Origin: UBA9619 sp964630665
GTDB taxonomy: Bacteria; Pseudomonadota; Gammaproteobacteria; Arenicellales; UBA868
Direction of reading: 5' to 3'
NCBI GenBank assembly: GCA_964630665.1
Contig: CAZVVN010000049.1
Coordinates: 1 to 25,692 of the forward strand
Length of the DNA stretch: 25,692 bases
Shown here piece after piece: positions 16,223 to 24,277 of this stretch. The notes beneath the pieces were generated by a model. The model did not search any database. It had not been told where the DNA came from and saw only the letters and a list, made by a program, of their open reading frames with translations. How positions within the stretch are numbered: position 1 is the first letter of the stretch; every line of letters begins with the position of its first letter. Both the position numbers and the translations under genes were made by a program.

Positions 16223-18115
16223 ATGTCTGCCAGCTACGATTCAAGCGCGATTGAAGTCCTGACGGGACTGCAGCCGGTCCGAAAGCGGCCCGGCATGTAT
16301 ACCCAGACCGAGCGACCAGACCACCTGGCTCAAGAGGTGATCGACAACAGCGTCGATGAAGCGATCGCCGGCTATGCCCGTCGAATTGACGTTGTCATGC
16401 ACAAAGACCTTTCGATGACGGTCTCTGACGATGGTCGCGGCATGCCAGTGGACAAGCACAAAGGGGAAAAGGTCAGTGGCGTGGAGGTGATACTTACCCG
16501 CCTGCACGCTGGTGGGAAATTCTCGAACAAGAGTTACAGCTATTCCGGTGGTCTGCATGGCGTCGGCGTATCGGTCGTGAACGCACTGTCCTCGAAACTC
16601 GAGGTCTGGGTCAGGCGTGGTGGCAGCGAGTACCACATGGCCTTTCGTGACGGTGTTGCGATGGGTAGATTGAAGTCCAAAGGGAAAGTCGGCGCCCGCA
16701 ACAGCGGTACGCGTCTGCGATTCTGGCCCGACCCGGAATTCTTTGACAGCCCTGGCTTTTCTATTTCCAGTCTTAAACGTCTGCTCCGGGCCAAGGCCGT
16801 GCTGTGCCCAGGATTGCGAATTGATCTCAAGGATGAAAGCAACCCGAAAAACAATAGTGTCTGGGAATATGAGGATGGTTTACACGACTACTTGTTGGGC
16901 GAGATTGGCAATTTCGATATCGTCCCGGCAGCGCCCGTCATTGAGCACATTAAAGTCGGTGACCAGGAGGCAGACTGGGCTGTTTCCTGGCTGACTAACG
17001 GCGGCGATGTGGTCTCTGAGAGTTACGTCAATCTGATTCCGACGGTCCAGGGTGGAAGCCACGTGAGTGGGTTCCGCAGTGGTTTGACTGAAGCGGTGCG
17101 GGAGTTTTGTGAGTTTCGGGGTCTGCTGCCCCGCGGGATCAAGCTGGCGCCGGACGACATCTTTAACAACTGTTGTTTCGTTCTGTCTATTCGGATGAAA
17201 GACCCGCAGTTCAGCGGGCAGACCAAAGAACGCCTTTCGTCCCGGGATGCAGGAGTATTCAGTGCCGGTGCATCCCGGGATTCGTTCAGTTTGTGGTTGA
17301 ACCAACATACCGAAGAAGCAGAGCAGATCGCAGGCTTGGCGATCGACAACGCCCAGCACCGACTCAGGGAAGGGCGCCAGGTTGCCCGGAAAAAGGTCGC
17401 GACCGGTCCCGCTTTACCAGGTAAGTTAGCTGATTGCGCCAGCCATGAACTGGAACAGACTGAGTTGTTTCTGGTCGAAGGTGATTCGGCTGGTGGGTCA
17501 GCAAAACAGGCTCGAGACAAGGACTACCAGGCTATCATGCCGTTGAGAGGTAAGATCCTGAATACCTGGGAAGTCGATTCTGCCGAAGTGTTAGGTTCCC
17601 AGGAAGTTCACGATATTGCGATTGCTCTCGGAGTAGACCCGGGGTCGTCAGATTTCTCAGGGTTGCGTTATGGCAAGGTCTGTATTCTGGCCGACGCGGA
17701 TTCCGATGGAGCCCATATCGCCACGTTGCTGTGTGCGCTGTTCTTGAAGCATTTTCGCTCACTGGTCGAAGCCGGGCGCGTGTGTGTTGCCATGCCGCCG
17801 CTTTTCCGGATCGACGTCGGTAAGAACGTGTTCTACGCTCTGGACGAAAAAGAAAGGCGCGACATCCTGGATCACATCAAGGCCGAAAAACTTCGCGGCG
17901 CGGTCAATGTACAGCGTTTCAAGGGTTTGGGTGAAATGAATCCCGCGCAGTTGCGCGAGACCACCATGGCCCCGGCAACACGCCGGCTGATCCAGCTACA
18001 GCTCGATGGGCGCAATAAGGCCGAGAAGACGCTGGATCTGCTGCTGGCTCGAAAGCGGGCCAGTGACCGCAAGACCTGGCTGGGCCAGAAAGGTGACCAG
18101 GCAGACATCGGTTAA
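16223..18115 (+). CDS. parE: DNA topoisomerase IV subunit B
   Basis: This is a 630-residue type IIA topoisomerase ATPase subunit. The GHKL ATPase domain begins IEVLTGLQPVRKRPGMYT, with the N/D-box segment VIDNSVDEAIAG, then DDGRGMP and SGGLHGVGVSVVNALS. The TOPRIM domain holds LVEGDSAGGSAKQARDKDYQ near residue 415, PLRGKILNTWE, and DADSDGAHIATLL. The C-terminus has RFKGLGEMNPAQLRETTM. The sequence SAKQARDKDYQAIMPLRGKILN and the short length indicate ParE rather than GyrB, which carries an insertion in proteobacteria. With ParC it decatenates daughter chromosomes. No Shine-Dalgarno sequence is obvious before the ATG, and parC is not adjacent in the window. Confidence 0.94.
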   Translation: MSASYDSSAIEVLTGLQPVRKRPGMYTQTERPDHLAQEVIDNSVDEAIAGYARRIDVVMHKDLSMTVSDDGRGMPVDKHKGEKVSGVEVILTRLHAGGKFSNKSYSYSGGLHGVGVSVVNALSSKLEVWVRRGGSEYHMAFRDGVAMGRLKSKGKVGARNSGTRLRFWPDPEFFDSPGFSISSLKRLLRAKAVLCPGLRIDLKDESNPKNNSVWEYEDGLHDYLLGEIGNFDIVPAAPVIEHIKVGDQEADWAVSWLTNGGDVVSESYVNLIPTVQGGSHVSGFRSGLTEAVREFCEFRGLLPRGIKLAPDDIFNNCCFVLSIRMKDPQFSGQTKERLSSRDAGVFSAGASRDSFSLWLNQHTEEAEQIAGLAIDNAQHRLREGRQVARKKVATGPALPGKLADCASHELEQTELFLVEGDSAGGSAKQARDKDYQAIMPLRGKILNTWEVDSAEVLGSQEVHDIAIALGVDPGSSDFSGLRYGKVCILADADSDGAHIATLLCALFLKHFRSLVEAGRVCVAMPPLFRIDVGKNVFYALDEKERRDILDHIKAEKLRGAVNVQRFKGLGEMNPAQLRETTMAPATRRLIQLQLDGRNKAEKTLDLLLARKRASDRKTWLGQKGDQADIG

Positions 18116-18186
18116 CTCTTCCGAGGGTAGGTAGACCATGCTCTGGCGGTTGCTCCTGTAGCGATAAGGAGCCGGGCCTTTCGGGC

Positions 18187-18783
18187 TCAGGTGGGTGGGC
18201 TGGACTGCCAGAAAGGTTCCTGTCGGGGATCCCGAATGGTGGCTGTTTCTTCCCGGAACGGTGTAAACCCGGCCTGCCGGTAGACGGTCAGAGCTGCCGG
18301 ATGATCCAGGGTGCAGGTATTGACCCACAGTCTCACAGGGTTCCTGGACCAGGCTCGCTGGAGGGTCCAGTTCAGAAACCAGGGTCCAAGTTTTCTGCCG
18401 ATGAATTCCGGCAGCAAGCCAAAATAGGCAACCTCAATGTCATTCTTGCTTCGCGTATCCAGCTCAGCGTATCCAGCCGGTACACCATTGGCGTAGAGAA
18501 CATAGATATGGACGCCCGGGTCAATCAGAATCGTTTTCAGCTGACCATCGGACAGGGCCCGTCGTTCGTACCACAAGCAAGGCCCGCCGACGTGGTTGTA
18601 TAGATAGCGGTAGAAAGAGATCGTGGGTTCGACCGCACGCAGAACAGTGAGGTTGTCGATCGTGGGTCCCTGGTAGGGAACCGGATCTGCCGGCTTGCGC
18701 ATTTCAAGGTAGGTGAAGGTGACCTCCAGGGTACCATCTTCCTTGAGGACGGGGGCTGTATATTCAGTCTGCCTGTCGGTCAT
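18187..18783 (-). CDS. GNAT-family N-acetyltransferase
   Basis: This 198-residue protein has a C-terminal GNAT fold. VHIYVLYANGVPAGYAELD forms the central beta strands. IEVAYFGLLPEFIGRKLGPWFLNWTLQRAW (residues 117-145) contains the acetyl-CoA pyrophosphate loop, with GRKLG in place of the common GxGxG/A. VRLWVNTCTLDHPAALTVYRQAGF is the C-terminal motif. The acceptor substrate cannot be deduced. It starts 14 bases after the stop of the flippase-like gene and is probably cotranscribed with it. It converges with parE; the 71 bases between contain a six-base inverted repeat (GCTCCT/AGGAGC at 18152-18172) without a convincing T-run. Confidence 0.85.
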   Translation of the reverse strand: MTDRQTEYTAPVLKEDGTLEVTFTYLEMRKPADPVPYQGPTIDNLTVLRAVEPTISFYRYLYNHVGGPCLWYERRALSDGQLKTILIDPGVHIYVLYANGVPAGYAELDTRSKNDIEVAYFGLLPEFIGRKLGPWFLNWTLQRAWSRNPVRLWVNTCTLDHPAALTVYRQAGFTPFREETATIRDPRQEPFWQSSPPT

Positions 18784-18797
18784 TGTTACGGCCCAGA

Positions 18798-19991
18798 CTA
18801 GGACTCTCCCCTGCGCTTTTCCTGGAGTGGGTCATCGGCAGGGTGCATTTGCCGGTCGATCAGCAGCATGATGCCGCCTATCAGCGACCAGGCCACCACA
18901 TGCGTCCTGTGCAGCACCGACAGTGCAACACCGCGGGTTCGCATGATCTGTTCGGCGTTTTCGACCCCCGGCAGGGCGGCCGCGCCGAATTTTCCGATCA
19001 GTGCACCATAGGCGGCCTCGCCAATTCCCCAGCCGGCCGGTGCGATGGGAATGGCCTGGGCGACAGCTGCCACAGGAACAATTACAAAATAGTCACTCAG
19101 CACGAGTCCTACTCCCAGTGCCTGGTCCATCAGGAACACGCTGCCGCAGAAAAGACTGTAGGTCAGAGGGCTGACGAGAATCCACAGTCCGATACCCTTG
19201 AGGTGATCGCGGTATTGCAGAACGGCGTCATCGAGTTCTGCCACGATTATGCCCACTCGAGCGGGCAGTCGGCCGACGAGTTTTTCAAACCGCAATAAGG
19301 ACCGCAGTCTCGGGCTCAGCAGCAGAATGGCGATGACCAGCGTGGCGAGTGCACAGGCCCAGACAGTCCCTACAAAGTATGGGAACCTTTCCAGGTTGCC
19401 TGCACTGAAGATGCTGCACACAAAGAGCAACGACAACAGGCCGATGATACGATCGACGACGACCGAAACCACAGCCCGGACCCGGTCGCCGGAACATCGC
19501 CGGACGATGTAGACTGCTTTCACCACATCGCCGCCCGTCGCCCCGGGCAACACGTTGCTGCAGAAAAGACCGATCCAGGCAAAGCGTTGTGCTTCGAAAA
19601 ATCCGACACCGAGTCCATTAACTCGCATCAGCCACCACCAGCGGCTGTTAATGATGATGATAAAAGCCGCAAAGGTGGCTGCGCCGAACCCGAACCACCG
19701 GAAGTCCAGGTTGGCCAAGTAGGTCAGAATACCGGGGCTGATCACTGTCGTTCGCCCCTGGGAATCTGCGATTCGACTCACCCAGCGCGGCTCGCTTGAA
19801 TCCTTGACCAGGAAGCGCACCGGCTCGAGGTCCCACCGTCCAAGAATCTTGCCGTAAACAGTTTCCAACTGCTCGCCGTCCGGCGCGACGATCGCATAGC
19901 GATCCTGCCAATCGATGGCAGAAAAGATCACGCCCAGAAGGATAGTTACCCCCATTATCTTTAACAGCACAACGAGCCGGGATCTGTTCAT
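18798..19991 (-). CDS. Flippase-like integral membrane protein (LPG synthase TM/UPF0104 type)
   Basis: This 397-residue protein has an N-terminal membrane helix (about residues 8-26) and then a soluble segment of about 65 residues. Several more hydrophobic helices follow from about residue 100 to 380. The family signature is visible: FCSNVLPGATGGDVVKAVYIVRR at residues 143-165, VVDRIIGLLSLL at 178-189, and PIAPAGWGIGEAAYGAL. Such domains occur in the membrane part of MprF and AglD and are thought to move lipids or lipid-linked molecules across the inner membrane. There is no aminoacyl-transferase domain. The substrate is unknown. The partner GNAT gene lies directly downstream, so lipid or sugar modification is possible but unproven. 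Confidence 0.85.
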   Translation of the reverse strand: MNRSRLVVLLKIMGVTILLGVIFSAIDWQDRYAIVAPDGEQLETVYGKILGRWDLEPVRFLVKDSSEPRWVSRIADSQGRTTVISPGILTYLANLDFRWFGFGAATFAAFIIIINSRWWWLMRVNGLGVGFFEAQRFAWIGLFCSNVLPGATGGDVVKAVYIVRRCSGDRVRAVVSVVVDRIIGLLSLLFVCSIFSAGNLERFPYFVGTVWACALATLVIAILLLSPRLRSLLRFEKLVGRLPARVGIIVAELDDAVLQYRDHLKGIGLWILVSPLTYSLFCGSVFLMDQALGVGLVLSDYFVIVPVAAVAQAIPIAPAGWGIGEAAYGALIGKFGAAALPGVENAEQIMRTRGVALSVLHRTHVVAWSLIGGIMLLIDRQMHPADDPLQEKRRGES

Positions 19992-20143
19992 AATTCACTC
20001 ATGGCCGGTGTGTCAGAGAATACCTTCAAGCAGGGTTTGTACTATCGGCAGATGACCAATGGGATCTGAAGCCACATCAGGATCAGGTGAATTCTAACGG
20101 TTGTCTGAACCTGCAGCGAGGCTGAAGGGAGTTCGGACACCAG

Positions 20144-20171
20144 TTGAATTTGGCAAATGAACGTGTAACAT
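20144..20171 (+). promoter_or_regulatory. Candidate sigma70 promoter of the AOR operon
   Basis: TTGAAT (20144-20149) and TAACAT (20166-20171) are separated by 16 bases, each matching four of six consensus positions. They lie in the 239-base divergent region between the flippase-like gene and the ferredoxin gene. The leader would be about 50 bases. I saw no strong palindromic operator elsewhere in this region. Confidence 0.35.
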
Positions 20172-20230
20172 AGCACCGTCATGTCATGGCTGATCAGTTT
20201 TGCTGGATTGGCTGCCAGTAGAGGGTTCAG

Positions 20231-20713
20231 ATGTTCAAAGCGCTGCGAATGGAGAATGATGCGTGTACTGGCTGTCACCAGTGTGAGATGATGTGCTCCT
20301 ACGGCAAAGTAGGGGCATTCAATCCAGCCAAGTCGGTCATCAATATCTCCGTGTTTAAGGGTGGTGCAGCCAATATCCCGTCCACCTGCACGCAGTGCGA
20401 AGAAGCTTGGTGCATGGTGGTGTGCCCGGTGGAAGCGATCACCGTCAATTCTGTTACCGGTGCAAAAGAGGTCTCAGATGAGGTTTGCGTCGGATGCAAG
20501 GTCTGCACCATTGCCTGCCCGTTCGGCGCGATTAATTACGATGCTGATTCCGGGACCGTGAGCAAATGTGATTTGTGCGGCGGAGAGCCGATGTGTGTCG
20601 AAGCGTGTCCGACACCGGCACTCGCTTATGTAGCCGAGGGCAGTACCGGCTATGAAAAGATGCGGAGCTATGCTGCCGCGATGATTAATCTTGATGATTC
20701 GCCGGTTCAGTAA
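20231..20713 (+). CDS. aorA: Four-cluster [4Fe-4S] ferredoxin-like AOR electron-transfer subunit
   Basis: The protein has 160 residues and sixteen cysteines arranged for four [4Fe-4S] clusters: C12/15/18/22, C53/56/61/65, C86/89/92/96 and C113/116/122/126. The layout is that of the HycB/DmsB-like polyferredoxin family found beside AOR genes. There is no signal peptide, so it is cytoplasmic. In AorABC-type enzymes this subunit carries electrons between the tungsten subunit and the FAD subunit, and assignment to that role rests on position. A GAGG Shine-Dalgarno lies seven bases before the ATG. The gap to the next gene is 79 bases. Confidence 0.88.
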   Translation: MFKALRMENDACTGCHQCEMMCSYGKVGAFNPAKSVINISVFKGGAANIPSTCTQCEEAWCMVVCPVEAITVNSVTGAKEVSDEVCVGCKVCTIACPFGAINYDADSGTVSKCDLCGGEPMCVEACPTPALAYVAEGSTGYEKMRSYAAAMINLDDSPVQ

Positions 20714-20748
20714 TATGGGTGATAATCCAGGTTGTAAATGCTGAACCG
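20703..20748 (+). repeat. Inverted repeat around the ferredoxin-subunit stop codon
   Basis: Perfect eight-base arms CGGTTCAG (20703-20710) and CTGAACCG (20741-20748) flank the stop codon and enclose about 30 bases. There is no T-run after it. It may be an intercistronic RNA fold ahead of the very strong AOR ribosome-binding site at 20779-20788 (AAGGAGGTGA). Confidence 0.4.
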
Positions 20749-20792
20749 TAAACTCACGAATATAGACTTACTGTTAAAAAGGAGGTGAAACC

Positions 20793-22640
20793 ATGGGCTG
20801 GACTGGAAAAATCTTGAGAGTAGATCTAGGGGCTGGCAGCTGTGCCAGTGAACCGTTGAACATGGAGTGGGCGCAGGCCTACATGGGTCAGCGAGGCCTG
20901 GCGACGAAGTATCTGATAGAGGAGACCGATCCAAAGGTTGACCCTCTGTCACCTGAGAATAAGATGATCTTTGCAACCGGTCCGCTGACTGGCACGATCG
21001 CTCCGACCTCAGGCCGCTGGTCGGTAGTGTGCAAGGGCCCCTTGACGGGCGCCATTGCTTGTTCCAATTCGGGTGGTTTCTTCGGTGCTGAATTGAAGAA
21101 CGCCGGTTGGGACATGATTATATTTGAAGGTAAATCTGCCGGTCCGGTATACCTTGATATCAGTAATGACGAGGCCGAACTGAAGGACGCTTCGGACTTG
21201 TGGGGCAAGTCGGTCTGGGAGACTGAGACAACTCTTATTCAGCGCCGCGGTGACAACGATGCGCGGGTTGCTTCCATCGGTCTTGCTGGTGAGAACGGCG
21301 TGTTATATGCCGCTGTCGTGAATGACATGGACCGCGCGGCAGGGCGTTCCGGTGTCGGTGCGGTGATGGGCTCGAAGAACCTGAAAGCCGTGGTGGTCCG
21401 TGGCACGGTTGGGGTCACGGTCAAAGATCCAATGGCGATGATGAAGACCTCGAATTCAGCCAAAGAGATTTTGGCTGAAAATGCAGTGACCGGTGAAGGA
21501 TTACCGACCCATGGTACCCAGGTGCTGATGAATGTGATCAACGAGATTGGTGCACTCCCAACTCGAAATGGTCATGACGTTCAGTTTGAAGGCGCGCACA
21601 ACATCAGCGCTGAAGCGATGGCGGAACCCCGCGAGAGCGACGGCCAGGCCAACCTGGTGTCCAATCATGCCTGCTTTGGCTGCCCGATCTCCTGCGCGCG
21701 ACGCTCTAAGATCGATCCTTCACATTTTACGGTTAAGGACAAACCCGGATACCAGATTGTCGGTGGCGGCCTGGAATATGAAGCGGCTTGGGCACTGGGT
21801 GCGGCAACAGGTGTTGATGACCTGGACGCGCTGACTTACGCGAATTTTGTCTGTAACGAGCAGGGGCTTGATCCGATTTCGCTGGGTTCAACCCTAGGTG
21901 CGGCCATGGATCTGTACGCGGCGGGTTCCATCAGTTCAAGTGATACCGGCGGCATTGAACTGGACTTTGGTAATACCGAAGCATTTGTGTCCATGGTCGA
22001 GGCTACTGCCCGGGGTGAGGGCTTCGGTAAGGAGATTGGCCAGGGATCCAAACGAATGTGCGATAAGTATGGGCACCCGGAATTTTCGATGACGGTTAAG
22101 AGCCAGGAATTTCCGGCCTACGACCCACGTGGAATTCAGGGTATGGGCCTGACTTATGCAACTTCAAACCGCGGTGCCTGTCATCTGCGCAGTTATACCG
22201 TCTCCTCTGAGATTCTTGGAATACCCGAAAAGACCGATCCTCTGGTCACCGAAGGCAAGGCCGGGCTGGTCAAGGCATTCCAGGATGCCACTGCCGCAGT
22301 GGATTCCAGTGGTACGTGCGTGTTTACCACCTTTGCCCTGTCAGGTGAGGACATCGCGCCGATGGTCGCTGCTGCTTGTGAGGGAGACTGGAGTGTTGAG
22401 CGATTCGTCGAGGTCGGTGAGCGAATCTGGAACATGGAACGCCAGTACAACATTGCCGCAGGCTTTACGGGCGCCGATGACACCCTGCCTGAGCGCCTGT
22501 TGAAAGATGCAGCGAAGTCGGGCTCGGCGGAAGGTGCCGTCAATCGACTGGATGAGATGTTGCCTGAGTACTATGAGTTACGCGGTTGGGATGCAACTGG
22601 TGTGCCGACAGCGGAGACCCTGGGTCGTCTGGGCCTCTGA
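20793..22640 (+). CDS. aorB: Tungsten-containing aldehyde:ferredoxin oxidoreductase, catalytic subunit
   Basis: This is a 615-residue AOR-family enzyme, the normal length. The N-terminal domain (MGWTGKILRVDLGAG, GPLTGTIAPTSGRWSVVCKGPLTG, NSGGFFGAELKNAGWD) binds the bis-pyranopterin tungsten cofactor. The segments DRAAGRSGVGAVMGSKNLKAV and DPRGIQGMGLTYATSNRGACH complete cofactor binding. The [4Fe-4S] cysteines are C294, C297 and C301 (CFGCPISC) plus C509 (SGTCVF), matching the CxxCxxxC...C pattern of Pyrococcus AOR. It oxidises aldehydes to carboxylic acids; the reverse reaction is possible with strong reductants. Tungsten rather than molybdenum is inferred from family membership. It has an ideal Shine-Dalgarno (AAGGAGGTGA, four bases before the ATG), implying high expression. 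Confidence 0.95.
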   Translation: MGWTGKILRVDLGAGSCASEPLNMEWAQAYMGQRGLATKYLIEETDPKVDPLSPENKMIFATGPLTGTIAPTSGRWSVVCKGPLTGAIACSNSGGFFGAELKNAGWDMIIFEGKSAGPVYLDISNDEAELKDASDLWGKSVWETETTLIQRRGDNDARVASIGLAGENGVLYAAVVNDMDRAAGRSGVGAVMGSKNLKAVVVRGTVGVTVKDPMAMMKTSNSAKEILAENAVTGEGLPTHGTQVLMNVINEIGALPTRNGHDVQFEGAHNISAEAMAEPRESDGQANLVSNHACFGCPISCARRSKIDPSHFTVKDKPGYQIVGGGLEYEAAWALGAATGVDDLDALTYANFVCNEQGLDPISLGSTLGAAMDLYAAGSISSSDTGGIELDFGNTEAFVSMVEATARGEGFGKEIGQGSKRMCDKYGHPEFSMTVKSQEFPAYDPRGIQGMGLTYATSNRGACHLRSYTVSSEILGIPEKTDPLVTEGKAGLVKAFQDATAAVDSSGTCVFTTFALSGEDIAPMVAAACEGDWSVERFVEVGERIWNMERQYNIAAGFTGADDTLPERLLKDAAKSGSAEGAVNRLDEMLPEYYELRGWDATGVPTAETLGRLGL

Positions 22641-22670
22641 TACGCGATTAGAGCAACATCGTTGATTGCC

Positions 22671-22702
22671 GGGCCCGGGGGCGCTTGCGCGCCGCCGGGC
22701 TC
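22671..22702 (+). repeat. GC-rich intercistronic hairpin between AOR and FAD subunit
   Basis: A 12-base stem (22673-22684 with 22689-22700) with a single G-G mismatch closes on the tetraloop TTGC; two more flanking positions can pair. It starts 30 bases after the AOR stop and ends 26 bases before the next ATG. No T-run follows, so it is more likely an mRNA-stabilising or partial attenuation element than a full terminator. Confidence 0.7.
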
Positions 22703-22728
22703 TGCGCCTGAAGAGTAAGAGAAGCCCT

Positions 22729-23985
22729 ATGCATTATGTGATTGTGGGCGCTGGCCCCGCGGCTGTCGCCGCTGCCGAGAACCTGCGTTCCCTTGATGCT
22801 GACGGGCAGATTACTATGATCGGGGCCCAGCCCCAGTCGCCGTATTCCCGCATGGCGATTCCGTACTTCCTGACCGGCAAAGTCGAGGAACAAGGGACTT
22901 ACCTGCGTCGCGCTGTAAATCACTACCAGGACAAGCAGATCGACGTCGTTCATGGGCGCGTGCTGAATGTGGACAGCACGGCTCACAAGGTGATCCTGGA
23001 AGATGGCAGTGTGGTTGAATACGACAAATTACTGGTGGCAACGGGTGCCGAGCCCATTATTCCACCGGTTTCAGGTATGGATGACCCACGGGTCCAACAG
23101 TGTTGGCACCTGGAGGATGCTGAGCGCATCATCGAATTGGCCAAACCCGGCGCACGCGCTGTACAGGTCGGTGCCGGATTTATCGGTTGCATTATTCTTG
23201 AATCCTGGGTAATGCGTGAAGTCAATCTTACGGTTGTCGAGATGGGTCCACGAATGGTGCCGAGAATGCTCGGAGAGAAAGCCGGCGGCCTGCTCAAGAC
23301 ATGGTGTGAGAGCAAAGGAGTGGTGGTCCACACGGGCACCACGGTCGAGGCAATCGAATCAGATGACCAAGAACTCAAGGTGGTGCTTGCAACAGGCGAT
23401 GTCTGCCCGGCCGATGTGGTGATCGTATCGACTGGTGTAAAGCCGAATATCGATTTCCTGGAGGATGTGGGTATGGACATCGATCAAGGAATAGAGGTCG
23501 ATGAGTTTATGCAGACCAGCGTTGCGGATATCTACGCTGCTGGAGATTGCGCGCAGGGCTTGGATTTTTCCACCGGTAAGACTGCCGTTCACGCTGTACA
23601 GCCCACCGCAACGGAGCATGGACGAATCGCTGCACACAATATGGCGATCGAGAACTCTCTACCTTATAAAGGTAGTCTGAACATGAATATTCTGGACACT
23701 TTGGGTCTTGTGACCTGTTCTTTTGGTGCCTGGGAAGGAGTAGAGGGGGGCGACTCGGCCGAGATGTACAACCCCGACAACTATCAGTACGTCAACCTGC
23801 AGTTCAAGGACGACCTGCTCGTTGGGGCCAATTTGGTTGGCTACCATGAACACCTTGGTGTCCTGCGCGGACTGATCGAAGCCCGGATCTCTCTTGGCCC
23901 GTGGAAAGAGAGTCTGATGAAGAATCCGATCGGACTGATGGAAGCCTATATCGGCGTGACTCAGGAAGCGAGCGGTACGACCTGA
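22729..23985 (+). CDS. aorC: FAD-dependent NAD(P)H oxidoreductase subunit of the AOR complex
   Basis: This 418-residue pyridine nucleotide-disulfide oxidoreductase-fold protein has two Rossmann motifs. They are VIVGAGPAAVAAAENL at the N-terminus (FAD) and AVQVGAGFIGCIILESW around residue 150 (NAD(P)H). The FAD-contact strand DIYAAGDCAQG is also present. No redox-active CxxxxC pair is visible in the first Rossmann region, so it is not a disulfide reductase. In AorABC-type complexes this subunit exchanges electrons with NAD+. The frame opens earlier, at 22666, but the extra 21 residues would be encoded by the GC-rich hairpin. The ATG at 22729 (MHYVIVGAGP) gives the family start. Confidence 0.9.
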   Translation: MHYVIVGAGPAAVAAAENLRSLDADGQITMIGAQPQSPYSRMAIPYFLTGKVEEQGTYLRRAVNHYQDKQIDVVHGRVLNVDSTAHKVILEDGSVVEYDKLLVATGAEPIIPPVSGMDDPRVQQCWHLEDAERIIELAKPGARAVQVGAGFIGCIILESWVMREVNLTVVEMGPRMVPRMLGEKAGGLLKTWCESKGVVVHTGTTVEAIESDDQELKVVLATGDVCPADVVIVSTGVKPNIDFLEDVGMDIDQGIEVDEFMQTSVADIYAAGDCAQGLDFSTGKTAVHAVQPTATEHGRIAAHNMAIENSLPYKGSLNMNILDTLGLVTCSFGAWEGVEGGDSAEMYNPDNYQYVNLQFKDDLLVGANLVGYHEHLGVLRGLIEARISLGPWKESLMKNPIGLMEAYIGVTQEASGTT

Positions 23986-24258
23986 GTGTCTCAGGATAAC
24001 GGTGATTTGAAATTTACCTTCAAACTCTATGCAGGGCTGGCGAAATACCTCCCAGAAGGATCGCACCATAACGCGGTTGAAGCCGAACTTGACGAACAGG
24101 AAAGCATCAGCGAGATCATCAGTCGATTTGATGTGCCGCCAGAACAAGCCCACCTGGTCCTCGTCAATGGGGTGTTCTGCACCGAGTCCGACAGGGGCAC
24201 CCGCCTGCTGAAGGACGGGGACACTCTGGCGATCTGGCCACCTGTTGCAGGAGGCTGA
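23986..24258 (+). CDS. MoaD/ThiS-family sulfur carrier protein
   Basis: This 90-residue protein has a beta-grasp (ubiquitin-like) fold pattern: KFTFKLYAGLAKYLP at the start, LVLVNGVFC in the middle, and the C-terminus LLKDGDTLAIWPPVAGG. The terminal Gly-Gly is the site that MoeB adenylates and that is later thiocarboxylated to deliver sulfur to the pterin dithiolene. GTG follows directly after the aorC stop. A TTG at 24004 would give a shorter form starting at the first beta strand. A MoaD homologue inside an AOR operon suggests cofactor assembly dedicated to the tungsten enzyme. No moaE is present in the window. Confidence 0.9.
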   Translation: MSQDNGDLKFTFKLYAGLAKYLPEGSHHNAVEAELDEQESISEIISRFDVPPEQAHLVLVNGVFCTESDRGTRLLKDGDTLAIWPPVAGG

Positions 24259-24277
24259 TAGGCGTTACTGCACAGGT

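Noticed and set aside
18116..18186. Convergent terminator between parE and the GNAT gene.
   Set aside because: Only short stems (GCTCCT/AGGAGC; GAGCC/GGCTC) without a T-run are present, too weak to annotate as a terminator.
20172..20230. FNR- or ArcA-like site upstream of the AOR operon.
   Set aside because: A TGATCA hexamer is present, but the flanking half-sites do not match the TTGAT-N4-ATCAA pattern.
23659..24153. 164-codon minus-strand frame antisense to the FAD subunit and MoaD-like gene.
   Set aside because: It spans two real plus-strand genes and lacks any recognisable domain.
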